The notes below the pieces were generated by a model. The model saw nothing but the letters and a program-made list of their open reading frames with translations. It made no database searches and was not told the origin of the DNA. Position numbers and translations under genes: made by a program. Below, piece by piece: positions 37,401-47,564 of a stretch of DNA of 64,000 nt. Each line of letters opens with the position of its first letter. The stretch's first letter is position 1. Origin of the DNA: Spongilla lacustris (lineage: Eukaryota; Porifera; Demospongiae; Spongillida; Spongillidae); NCBI GenBank assembly GCA_949361645.1, contig OX442436.1, forward strand, positions 5,638,386 through 5,702,385. The letters run 5' to 3'.

Positions 37401-39214
37401 ATATAAAAGCAATTGTAGCAAAGCATATGTGTTTGCATGGATCCATCCCTCACCTGCTGACCTCACAGACCCCACCCCTCACGTGCCAATCTCAAGGCTC
37501 CACCCCTCACATGCCAATCTCAAGGCTCCACCCCTCACCTGCTGATCTCACAGGCCACTCTTCCTTTCATCTCGATCACATCTGATGCATTAGCATAGCC
37601 AAGCCTACCAGAATAGTGTTCATGACAAAAAATGTCATGAAATGAACATTTCAAACAGCAAGAAAAAGGTGGCGAAGTGAAATATGAGTACCTTCTCAAT
37701 ACACGTTTCCTGCACTTGAGTTCATCCAGCTGCATAATGCTTTGAGCCTTCTTCAGCTCCTTGCGAGCCATCTTCACCTCGTCGTTTATCTGCACACAGT
37801 CACATGGCAACAAATCTTTACATCCTCAAACACAACACTTTAACTGCTCCATACCACCTCACACCTCCTCCACTGTTCCCACCTCTTACTCCTTCCCACT
37901 CCCTCTACACTGTCCCCACCCCCTCTACACTGTCCCCACACCTCCTCCACTGTCCCCACACCTCCTCCACTGTCCCCACACCTCACACCCCTCCAGTCCC
38001 CACCCCCTCTACACTGTCCCCACACCTCCTCCGCTGTCCCCACACCTCACACCCCTCCTGTCCCCACATCCCCTCACACCTCCCCACTGCCTCCACTAAC
38101 CTCCGTTTTCTTCTGACACAGTAGATAGAATTTTTCCAAGCTAGCACTTTTATGAAGAGGGTTGGCAAAGAGCCTATTTTCAAGAGCCTCTATTTTCTAC
38201 AGAAAGCAACAGTAGACCCAACATTGACAACAATCTCCTAGCAACAGTCCACCCAACATTGACAACTATCTCCCACCTCTCCCTCCCAAAAATCTCTACC
38301 CTGACAATCTTCTTGAACTCCTCCTCCTTGATGTGCATGTCCTTCACAGGGTCCAACAAGGCCACACCGTCTGGAAACCTTTTCAGCACTCCATCAATAG
38401 ACTTCCTGACAACATGGCGGTTATCAGCGGACCGGAGGTCTTTTGGGTGATAGATCCTCACAGCAGATATCTTGGCTATCTGGCTTAGCACAACAGGAAC
38501 CACCTGTTGTCAAGGAAACAAACGGGTTAAGATCAAACCAGAACCACATGTATTAAGCAGTACAGTACCTGGAATTCCCCTGTATCCCCAGGAAGGGGGG
38601 GGCGAGGAGGGTTCTTTGGTGCGCTCCGACACGACTCTGTTGAGCAGCATATGAGTACCTCCACAACATATATTGTCTCCGTGGAGTTCTATAACGAAAG
38701 GGTGCGTCAAGGGGTACAATGACCACCAAGCACAAAAAAAACGAACAGCATACTTTCTGATTGGTCTTTTTCTGGAAGTTGACTACACTACCCCAGCCAA
38801 AGTCATCGGTTCCAACTACCACCTTGACCAGCCTCCCAGGTTGAAGGAAGGGGACGCAGTACCGTGGCTTTGTGATAAATACCTGTGTGTGTGTGTGTGT
38901 GGGGGGGGGAAGGGCAAATGTTACATGACTAAGGTCGCCACAAACCCTCAATCTTTAGTTCATCACCTGCATCTCTGCCTCCAGTTTGAGCAGCTGTTGC
39001 CGTATCCGGTAATAAAGTGTCACCTGTTCCTCATTCTCTATTGCCAAGGCATCACGTTTCACTTCAAGTGCAGCTAATCCTAACAAAGCAAAGGGAACCA
39101 GTGGGCTTATATCAAGTAAGAGCGGACACACAGCATGGGGACCTACAATCCCATACCCAACAAAGACAACAGGCAAGGACTATGAAAATGATACCACAAG
39201 AATTAACAATTAAC

Positions 39215-39258
<44 letters not shown>

Positions 39259-41377
39259 CGTACATGCGTGCCTAGGTGTTGGGTATCAATCGGAATTCTA
39301 CCCTGGCCTTACTGAGCTATATATGGGCCCATGGATACTGTATGTGAAAGTGCTGTGGTTTGTGTGTTTTGTGTATGTTTGGTGTGACCAATTAGCAGGT
39401 ACTGACCACTAATAACTAGGTCAAAGGTAGCTTACTCTTCTCAAGGGAAGGGATGGCAGAGTTGTTCTGGAACTGGTAGAATGACCTCTCCAGCATGTAC
39501 TCAGGATTGATCTCCTCCACACGCAGGAGGTTCAACACCATGTTATAGGTCAGGTGGAAGGCACTGTTCAGAGGATCAGCTTGGCCCTAGGGAAGAAGTA
39601 AATTTACATTTCTTCACACGCACACATACATACAAAAATTTAAGCCGGAAAAAAAAAAAGGAAAAAAAAAAAACATATCGACGAGGGTGGGATTCGAACC
39701 CACGCGTGCAAAGCACAATGGATTAGCAGTCCATCGCCTTAACCACTCGGCCACCTCGTCTTCTCATACTGCGACACCTACTCGATTAAGGACTCACTTT
39801 GAGCAATCCTTTGCCTATAGTGGAATCCATCTTCTCGTCGACCATCAACATTACTATTCCTCGTTCGTCCAATCCTCTCCTTCCAGCGCGCCCACTCATT
39901 TGGATGTACTCCCCTGATGTGATCTGTGGGCAATATCAGTAAAAGAAACAGCATAGCTCAGGAAAGGAGTCACACACCCATCTGAAGTCTTTGCCATCAA
40001 ACTTCCTGCAATTTGTAAAGACCACAGTCCTTGCGGGCATGTTTAGACCCAGAGCAAATGTCTCCGTGGCAAAGAGGGCCTGAAGATGGGGGGTTAAGTG
40101 GCATCACAGCAACATGCACACACACACACAATATGAACCATACAACTATATGCACCCCACATACACACAACACATGCATACACGCACAAATCACATACAT
40201 GTATGCACACGCATAAGCATATAATACATGCACCTTTTACACACACAGACGAGCACACATACTTTGATCAGCCCCTCAGAAAACAGAATCTCGATGGTCT
40301 CCTTGAGGATGGGGAGCAGTCCAGAGTGGTGGATCCCGATGCCCCTCTTAAGCAGGGGCAGGACATGGCCGACCTGGGGAAGCTCCTTGTCCTCATCAGA
40401 AAGACAGTCAATAGCGTTACTGAAGACCTCTTCAACTAATGCCTTCTCATCACCTCAGGGGTGTGTGTGTGGTGTGGTATATGAAGGGAAAGGATGTACA
40501 ACGTTAGACAGATGACAATGTGCTGCCATAGCAACGAGACTAGAATAAGATGGAAGATGGGGATTGGGAGACAAGGAGGAAAAATAAGGGTACAAATGCA
40601 AAAAATATTTTTTAAATGACTCATTGACAAGGAGGACACATGGCTGCAGGTGGATATCCCCCCCCCCCTCCTCACACCCTCTTACTGGTATTGAAGTCCA
40701 GCTTAGACATCTGGAGGGCATATGCCTCACAGTCCCTGCGACTGAAGCTGAACACAATCACTGGCTGCAGCTGCCGCTCCATTATCATCTTGACCACCTT
40801 GAAGCAGCTGGAGGGACCCTTGGTCCCGCCCTTTCTCCCCTTCTCTTGCTCCCGGCCCATCCCACTATCTTGTAATACAGCCATAGCAGTCTGAAAGTTG
40901 TCTTCACGGAAATTTCCCTGTAGAAAGAGACATATTTTGTACTTAAGGGTTAATGGGGAAAGGAGTGACCTTCTCCAGTGTATGGAAGGGGATGAGGCTC
41001 CAACACATAGGAGGAGGGACCATATCAGGTGTGGGACAGGCAAACACAACAAAGGCTTTGCATGGTGTCATGGAAACAGGCACTGACCTTTTCATCCACG
41101 ACAAGGTAAAGGCCATCAGCTCCTGCAGGATAGAGGTAGTGTTGGAGGGGGACCGGGCGATAGTCTGTGTACACCACATGGCAAGGCTGAGTCATGGTGT
41201 GTGTGTATGTGTGTGTGTATGTGTGTGTGTATGTGTGTGTGAATGTGTGCGTGTATGTGTGTGTGTGTGTATGTGTGTGTGTGTATGTGTGTGTGTGTGT
41301 GTGTGCATATGTGGAGTTGTTGAGAGGAATGAAACAGAAGGCAAGAAAGGGAAAAACCAAAAAATAAAATGAGGGGA

Positions 41378-41434
<57 letters not shown>

Positions 41435-41465
41435 GTGCATGTGTGTGCATGTGTGTGTGTGAGTG

Positions 41466-41500
<35 letters not shown>

Positions 41501-44500
41501 AAGAGGCCAGCATGCCTGCTTATGAAGATGGCAGATCCACTCAGCAAACTGGCGTGCATTGGGGATGGTCGCAGACAGGAAGACATAGTGTACGTTGTCA
41601 GGCAACAGGATGATGGTCTCCTCCCACACCACACCACGCTCTGAAGGAAGGCATCAGACTGTGTGTAAAATCCCGCAAGCTTAATACTGAAGATAGGGGG
41701 CAAATGTTGGATTAACCAAAGGGTATTAAACAAAAACAAAGAGGTCCTCTTGATCTTTACAGTTGGACAAGATAGTGTCTAAGGAGTGTGATTACTTCTG
41801 ATCGTTACTTTTATTCCTTCTCTCTGGGAAAACCATTGTACGTGAGCGAGTGTCACCAGACCCTATGCAAGCGTAGCGGTAATGTAATTCATCTGCAGCT
41901 GCGACGCATTGGGTCTGGGCACAAGACCAAAATGGCAGGTAGAAGCTGAATCATTTGGTTAGGAGGCTCTTAATAGAACGGTCTATTATCAACTGAATGA
42001 TAGAGGTCTATGTTATCTGCCAACGGCGGGCCTTTAACCACAATATCTCTTTGGCCACCTCCCCTTGCTCCCCCAAAGGCACATACCTTTGTCTCTCATG
42101 TAGTGGATTTCGTCAAACACCACCCATCCAACTTCTCTCATCACCTGTGTGGGCAGAGGTCGGTCCTCACCCAGTCCTGTACATGCAGCAAACCTGACAT
42201 AGTCCTTACCTCAGAACCTCTGTACAACATACTTCGCAGAATCTGTGGAAAGTAATGCCTTCATCAGTACACCCTACAAGTAATCCCCTCATCCCCAGCC
42301 CCTAAAGCTAATGCACAAATGTTTGCTGACCCACCCTGACCCCCCCCCCCTCCAAAAAGAAAATAAATTTTTAAAGGAAGGAGTAAATTGCAGCAGCAAC
42401 CTAACGTGATTATTCTTATGTTTATGTAATACAGATTATATAATCAAACACATCAATTTACATACCTCTGTCGTCATGACGATACAGGAGGCACTTGGAT
42501 TTATGGTGACATCACCAGTCATCAAACCGACATCTTTGAACTGTTCATACATCTCACGGTATTTCTGGTTGCTGAGAGCCTGAAAGAGTGGGAGGGGGAG
42601 GGAGAGGATGGAGGGGAGGGGGAGGATGAAGGGGAGAGGGAGGGGGAGGATGGAGGGGAGGGGGAGGATGAAGGGGAGAGGGAGGGAGTGGATGGAGGGG
42701 AGGGGGAGGATGAAGGGGAGAGGGAGGGAGAGGATGGAGGGGAGGGGGAGGATGAAGGGGAGAGGGAGGGAGAGGATGGAGGGGAGGGGGAGGATGAAGG
42801 GGAGAGGGAGGGGGAGGATGGAGGGGAGAGGGAGGGAGAGGATGGAGGGGAGAGGGAGGATGAAGGGGAGAGGGAGGATGAAGGGGAGAGGATGGAGGGG
42901 AGGGGGAGGATGAAGGGGAGAGGTAGGGAGAGGATGGAGGGGAGGGGGAGGATGAAGGGGAGAGGGAGGGAGAGGAGAGGGAGGGAGAGGATGGAGGGAA
43001 GGGGGAGGATGAAGGGGAGAGGGAGGGAGAGGATGGAGGGGAGGGGGAGGATGAAGGGAAGAGAGAGGGAATGGATGGAGGGGAGGGGGAGGATGAAGGG
43101 AGAGGGAGGATGAAGGGGAGAGGGAGGGAGAGAATGGAGGGGAGGGGGAGGATGAAGGAGAGAGGGGAGGGGGAGGATGAAGGGGAGAGGGAGGGAGAGG
43201 ATGGAGGGGAGGGAGAGGATGAAGGGGAGGGGTAAGAAGTGAAGGGGAGGGGAGGAATGAAGGATGAGGGGAGGGGGAGAGGATGAAGGGAGGGGGAGGG
43301 GAGGGGAAAGGGAGGGAAGTAGAAGTTCGAAAATGGATAAACTGTGCCCCCAACTTCAATTGGTTAAGTCTAATCATAGCATGTGAAACGATCAAGCATA
43401 TGTGGGTTTAGTACAATTTAAGGGCCACACCCAAAGTATCTCAAGATTACACTTGAATGAACTAGTGAGGTAAAAATGTGAGGACAGAAAGGGTTTGTAA
43501 ACATTTAAAGGTATGTATGTGAGTATGTATGTATGTATGTATGTATGTATGTATGTATGTATGTATGTATGTATGTATGTATGTATGTACGTACAGGTTA
43601 TGATTGGAGAGGGGAGAGGAGGAGGAGGAATGAAAGAACACAGTTCCAGCCGTGGTAAATGAGTTACATGTACACATCACCCTATTGTCACAAGCTACCT
43701 CCATATCCCTTCGTTAATTATGCCACACTCAGTCAACAGCATATCAATCTACACAGCAGTAAGACTGCTGACCTTGATGGGTGTGGTGTAAATGACCCTC
43801 TGCGAGTCCCTAAGCGAGAGAGCTATGGCATACTCGGCCACCACCGTCTTGCCAGCTGAGGTGTGCGCCGACACCAGGACAGACTGATTGCCCTCAAGGC
43901 ACCTGATGGCTTCTTTCTGGAATGGATCCAGGACAAACGGGTACTCCTACAAGCCAAGACAAGACCAAATGTCATGAAAACACATGTACAGCACTCTGAA
44001 TCTGGACCTTGCCAGTGCTAGAATTGAGCAACAACACGCAATTTTTAACAGGGCCATACCTGACCTACTATAAAGCTGGATATGGGGCTGATGCACGCAC
44101 GGTGCTTGTGTACTACAAGTAGACATGCATAGTGTTGTAACTATAGTAACCAGAACAATCTCCACCCATACTGCTTCACCATGTTTTATGAAGTACCTTC
44201 ACAGGTGGACCGCCTCTTGTTTTCAGAGGTTCATACACTTGTCCCGCAGGAACAGCTACCTGTTGGTGACAAAAACAAACAATAGTCCACAGCGTACCTT
44301 ACATAGAATGCCGTTCGAAGCTAACTACTGCTACAACGGTCACACATGACCTACCACAGGCACGTACCTCGTGAGTGCACGCTAAACCTTCCAGCGTGTC
44401 CACGGTGTGTATCTGTGCAGCTTCGGCGAAGATTGGAGCCCTCTTTGCGGGTGCCGCCCCTTCGCTTCTGCCAGAAAAAATTGCACCCCGATGTATTTGT

Positions 44501-44831
44501 AGCCAGTCGCAAAACCAGTTACAAATGAAATGGCTTACTGTTCCTCCTTCTCATCGGCCTCTTCCATGTCCTCTTGTACGGCTTGTTCATCTTGCACGAC
44601 AGGCTCATCTAGCAAGACCGGTTCGTTCTGCGCGGCCAGATCTTCCTGACTATCGGCTCCTGATGGCGTGGTGATTGTACTCTTCGAACTGTCAGCGCAG
44701 TCAGACTTCGGCCTCTTGAGTTTGATGGAACCGCCTTCGTTTTTATCTCGGGTCCTTTTCTTACTCGCGGCTGCTTTCGAGTCCGACTCCTCCTCAAATA
44801 CAGAGAACAGGTCTTCCGAGAACATGGCCAT
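36090..44831 (-). CDS. MTREX: MTR4 exosome RNA helicase
   Basis: DExH-box (Ski2-like) 3'-5' RNA helicase feeding RNAs to the nuclear exosome (TRAMP, NEXT, PAXT). Twenty-seven exons: 44831-44539, 44467-44368, 44259-44197, 43946-43773, 42579-42466, 42242-42210, 42144-42087, 41640-41516, 41186-41088, 40917-40686, 40453-40263, 40079-39978, 39923-39798, 39586-39436, 39079-38967, 38882-38754, 38688-38569, 38503-38300, 38196-38101, 37789-37692, 37604-37539, 37332-37227, 36746-36690, 36619-36503, 36425-36380, 36309-36205, 36142-36090. The total is 1,056 aa (human 1,042) with every phase consistent. Motifs: AHTSAGKT (I), FDEIHY (II), SATIPN (III), SGRAGRRG (VI), the arch region with [14 protein letters not shown], and the conserved terminus [14 protein letters not shown]. 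Exon 8 ends at a CAG|GCATGC donor (GC-AG). Introns carry a tRNA-Ser and several minisatellites. It diverges from ORC2 across 85 bp. Confidence 0.97.
36790..37072. repeat. 30-bp minisatellite in MTREX intron
   Basis: About nine tandem units of GATCAGGAACATGTATAGGG + ATGCCACAGT, with single-base variants only in the last copies. It lies between exons 22 and 23. Confidence 0.95.
37441..37545. repeat. Tandem duplication spanning the exon 21 donor of MTREX
   Basis: CACCTGCTGA(T/C)CTCACAG occurs at the true donor (37535-37552) and again at 37451-37468. Between them are two copies of CAATCTCAAGGCTCCACCCC. On the minus strand both CAG|GTGAGG sites are intact. Confidence 0.85.
37850..38090. repeat. 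C/T-rich minisatellite in MTREX intron 19
   Basis: Degenerate copies of CCACACCTCCTCCACTGTCC and CCCACCCCCTCTACACTGTC between exons 19 and 20. Confidence 0.85.
39679..39760 (-). tRNA. tRNA-Ser (GCT)
   Basis: 82-nt cloverleaf on the minus strand: acceptor GACGAGG/CCTCGTC, type-II variable arm, anticodon loop CTGCTAA (GCT), T-arm GGTTCGAATCC. A T-run follows the 3' end as a Pol III terminator. It lies in the MTREX intron between exons 13 and 14, in the host gene's orientation. Confidence 0.95.
41198..41500. repeat. (TG)n tracts filling MTREX intron 8
   Basis: Two long GT/TG-rich blocks (41198-41308 and 41383-41500) with GTATG and GTGCATG interruptions occupy most of this intron. In the minus-strand transcript they are CA repeats. 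Confidence 0.93.
42590..43325. repeat. Purine-only GGGGAGG(A)T-type minisatellite in MTREX intron 4
   Basis: About 730 bp of G/A-rich repeats built from GGGGAGAGGGAGGGAGAGGA and TGGAGGGGAGGGGGAGGATG-type subunits (higher-order period near 54 bp). Pure polypurine apart from regular Ts; the transcript strand is C/T-rich. Confidence 0.93.
43511..43592. repeat. (GTAT)n microsatellite
   Basis: About 19 units of GTAT in MTREX intron 4. Confidence 0.95.
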
Positions 44832-44916
44832 TCTATATCCAATACCCTGCCCGTTCCACGTGTTATACTAATTATTAATATTGATATTGCGCGCCATTTA
44901 ATTAATATTGAATTAT
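44832..44916. promoter_or_regulatory. Divergent MTREX/ORC2 promoter region
   Basis: Only 85 bp separate the two start codons. No TATA box at a fitting place. Visible words: CCAAT (44839-44843), a CACGTG E-box (44857-44862) and TTGCGCGCCA (44887-44896), which resembles an E2F site. ORC genes are often E2F-controlled in animals; use of these sites here is inference. Confidence 0.6.
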
Positions 44917-46500
44917 ATGTCGTCGAGGAAGAGGCGGGCTACAAGGTCCGACCAAGTTGCATCGTCAAACAAAAATGAAGAAGCAGGAACCTCACCTAAG
45001 GGCAGCACGGCCGCCCTCGGTGCTAGGAAGAGCGCGGGTGTCGGTTCTAGTGCGCACGTGCCGGGGGCTAAAATGAGTGGGGCCAAACACAGCGGTCTCC
45101 TGGCGCAAGACATCGCCAGCACGGTTGCGGAAGTCGACGCCAAATTCCCTCGCATCAACCTCGCGTCCACAGACGTTGCCGACACGAATGGAGGCATTAC
45201 GGGACGACAGCTATACGCGATCGCACCTCGGAAATCGGTAAAAGTCAAGGCAGCGACAGGAAACGACTCGCAGCAACCTCAAGCTAGTACCACACGCCAG
45301 ACGTCCGCGCAGAAAGGCATCGCCGAAAGTAAAGTAAAGCGGAGAGGAGAACTCGAAGAGGAAGACTCCGAAGGATCGGACTATCAGCTTAGCGAGGACG
45401 ATGCAGACGTTGTGGCGAGAGAATTGAACCGGGGAGGAGGAGGGGGAGCTGTTGCCGCAGAATCCATGCTCGAGGACTATTTTTCTGCCCACGCGGGGGC
45501 TGCCGGACCCACCTCCGACCACACCCTCGCCCGGCTTGCCTGTCCACAGATGGATGCAGCAGCTGTCCGCAGCGCACTCCAGACTACTCCGCAGCCATTT
45601 CACAACGACTGTCGGTCACTGTATCAAGCGCACATGAACCTGTTTTCGTACTGGTTGTTCCAGATGAGTGCAGGGTTCAACATCCTTCTGTACGGGCTTG
45701 GATCCAAACGTGAACTGATAGAGAGCTTTCGCAACGAGAAACTTTCTGGCTCCACCCATTTGGCTATCAACGGCTACTTCCCAGGGCTGACGATAAAGCA
45801 GGTCCTCCACACACTATCGGGTGACTTACTTGGCCAGGTGGGCACTTTCAAGAACCACAGTGAGCATGCAAAGTCCATCTGCAGGAGGCTGGAGGAGGAG
45901 GAGGAGGGAGGGGGAGGTGTGAAGGAGGTCTTCCTCCTCATACACAACATAGATGGCACGTCCTTGCGTTCGGAGAAGGCCCAGGTGGCACTCAGCATCC
46001 TGGCCCGGAGCCCCCACATCCACGTGGTCGCATCCGTCGACCACATTAACGCCTCACTCATCTGGGACCAGGGTCGGCTGGGTCGGTTTAACTGGATCTG
46101 GCATGACATCACAACGTACGAACCTTACCTGGAGGAGACATCCTACGAGAACTCGCTCATGGTGAAGCAGTCTGGCATGTTGGCCCTCAACGGCCTGCGC
46201 CATGTGCTGCAGAGCCTCACCCCCAATGCACAGGGCATCTTCAAGCTGATTGTCCGGCACCACCTCGAGTACAGTGGCCAGAGTGGGTACCAAGGGTTCC
46301 CGTTCCACGACTGTTACATGCAGTGCCGCGAGCGTTTCCTGGTCAACAGCGAACTGACACTTCGGACCCAGCTGACCGAGTTCCGAGACCACAAGCTGGT
46401 GCGTTGTCGTCATGGTAATGATGGTGTTGAGTACCTGTTGGTTCCGGTTGACAACAGCACGTTGATTGAGTTTTTGGAAGAGGAGGAAAAGAAGGGTTAA
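44917..46500 (+). CDS. ORC2: Origin recognition complex subunit 2
   Basis: Intronless, 527 aa. Subunit of the six-protein complex that marks replication origins and loads MCM with CDC6 and CDT1. The first ~180 residues are a low-complexity Ser/Ala/Lys region, as in other ORC2 proteins. Next is the conserved AAA+-like part (MLEDYFSAH; FNILLYGLGSKREL; INGYFPGLTIKQVL; VFLLIHNIDGTSLRSEKAQ; VASVDHINASLIWD; YEPYLEETSYENSL). The winged-helix end contains RERFLVNSELTLRTQLTEFRD and DGVEYLLVPVDN. The start is the first in-frame ATG at 44917; an upstream TTG is not needed. A Glu-rich insert (residues about 328-333) and Gly run break the family alignment only mildly. It is unusual in lacking introns while its divergent neighbour MTREX has 26. 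Confidence 0.96.
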   Translation: MSSRKRRATRSDQVASSNKNEEAGTSPKGSTAALGARKSAGVGSSAHVPGAKMSGAKHSGLLAQDIASTVAEVDAKFPRINLASTDVADTNGGITGRQLYAIAPRKSVKVKAATGNDSQQPQASTTRQTSAQKGIAESKVKRRGELEEEDSEGSDYQLSEDDADVVARELNRGGGGGAVAAESMLEDYFSAHAGAAGPTSDHTLARLACPQMDAAAVRSALQTTPQPFHNDCRSLYQAHMNLFSYWLFQMSAGFNILLYGLGSKRELIESFRNEKLSGSTHLAINGYFPGLTIKQVLHTLSGDLLGQVGTFKNHSEHAKSICRRLEEEEEGGGGVKEVFLLIHNIDGTSLRSEKAQVALSILARSPHIHVVASVDHINASLIWDQGRLGRFNWIWHDITTYEPYLEETSYENSLMVKQSGMLALNGLRHVLQSLTPNAQGIFKLIVRHHLEYSGQSGYQGFPFHDCYMQCRERFLVNSELTLRTQLTEFRDHKLVRCRHGNDGVEYLLVPVDNSTLIEFLEEEEKKG

Positions 46501-46866
46501 ATGGGAGCACCTCCTTGGTTCTACCATAAACTGATGCTCTGTATGGAAGTCGCCATAGCTTGGATGCCTACCTACATGCATGATGTACTGTGGACGTGTG
46601 GACATGAGTAGCATCGTTCTGTAACTGGCCTAATGTTTTGTTTCATTTTCATTAGTGGGGAATATACTCCCTCTATTTTCTCAAAGCCACCATTTGTGCT
46701 GCTGAATATATCTATATAATAATTATATTACAATTGTTTAAATATGAATGCGCAGCTTCCAATTACATACAATACATATTGAGTAGCTTGGGCTTGAGTA
46801 CACAAATTGTTAAACGCAATTATAACTATAATTTTATGACACGTGTATTAACTGTAATCATAAGGC
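46501..46866. other. ORC2 3' region
   Basis: AT-rich, presumed ORC2 3' UTR and the next gene's promoter. Nothing else recognised. Confidence 0.5.
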
Positions 46867-47456
46867 ATGTATTTGGTTCGTCTTGGCTTTACATCGTGTG
46901 CGCAGTTGCCCGGGCTACGCGCAGTGTCGACGTCAATCGTTGAACTTGCTGCCGCAAAAGGCGGTGCAGGTCAGACCAAACTCCTTCCTCCCGAGGAAAG
47001 GTTGCAGTATTTGAGAAAGGCAGAGATAAGGTTAGGAAACGATCACAGTCCGCGGGCGTTTACGGCCCAGTTATACATGTTGGCCTATGTGTACGCCATT
47101 TATATGAATTTATGTTTCACACATGCGTGGTGGTGATCTCTCCAGCTTTGCGCTTGTGTTTTATTGTGGGCGTATATGACACTTACAAAGTTACGTGCGT
47201 GCCTTATGCGATCAGTTATAGGGGCATAGAGACACTTCTTGCGGTGCTCGATTGCTATCAAGAGCACCATCTCCCTTTGCATCCCCCCCCTTCGAGTCCT
47301 CATGCCCCGCCCCAATGATCTTTATCGGCCCTCGATCCCTCGTCCCTTAGAGTCGCAGTGTTCGCGGGAGTGTCCCTTCTGGTAGGATATTTTGCTCTCA
47401 AGAAAGCATTCGCAGGTGAGGAGAGAAGAATCCAGGCTCCGCCCCCTCCGTTTTGA
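46867..47456 (+). CDS. Small probable mitochondrial single-pass membrane protein (89 aa)
   Basis: Two exons, 46867-47030 and 47351-47456, join in phase 2 (AG|GTTAGG ... CTTAG|A) to give exactly 90 codons with stop. The N-terminus MYLVRLGFTSCAQLPGLRAV lacks acidic residues and looks like a mitochondrial presequence. Then LLPPEERLQYLRKAEIR, one hydrophobic segment VAVFAGVSLLVGYFALKKAF, and a tail ending QAPPPPF. I do not recognise the family. The pattern resembles small inner-membrane assembly or subunit proteins, but that is only an impression. Its stop is 108 bp before the guanylate kinase ATG on the same strand. Confidence 0.55.
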
Positions 47457-47564
47457 CTGGTTACAAAGTGACCATCATGGGATGCGGATCCTCTGGTATG
47501 GGTATATATTGACACTCAATTTCAAGAGTTCTGTTCTGTTTCTATGACCTTTACCCTTGTAGCC

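Noticed and set aside
37804..38124. Pro/Ser/Thr-rich plus-strand ORFs
   Set aside because: Translation of an intronic C/T-rich minisatellite antisense to MTREX.
41025..41739. Thr/His-rich ORFs over 200 codons
   Set aside because: CA/TG microsatellite translated through MTREX intron 8; only the exon ends are real.
42436..43395. 319-codon Pro/Leu/Ser-rich minus-strand ORF
   Set aside because: It is MTREX exon 5 read backwards into the intronic C/T minisatellite; only 42579-42466 is coding.
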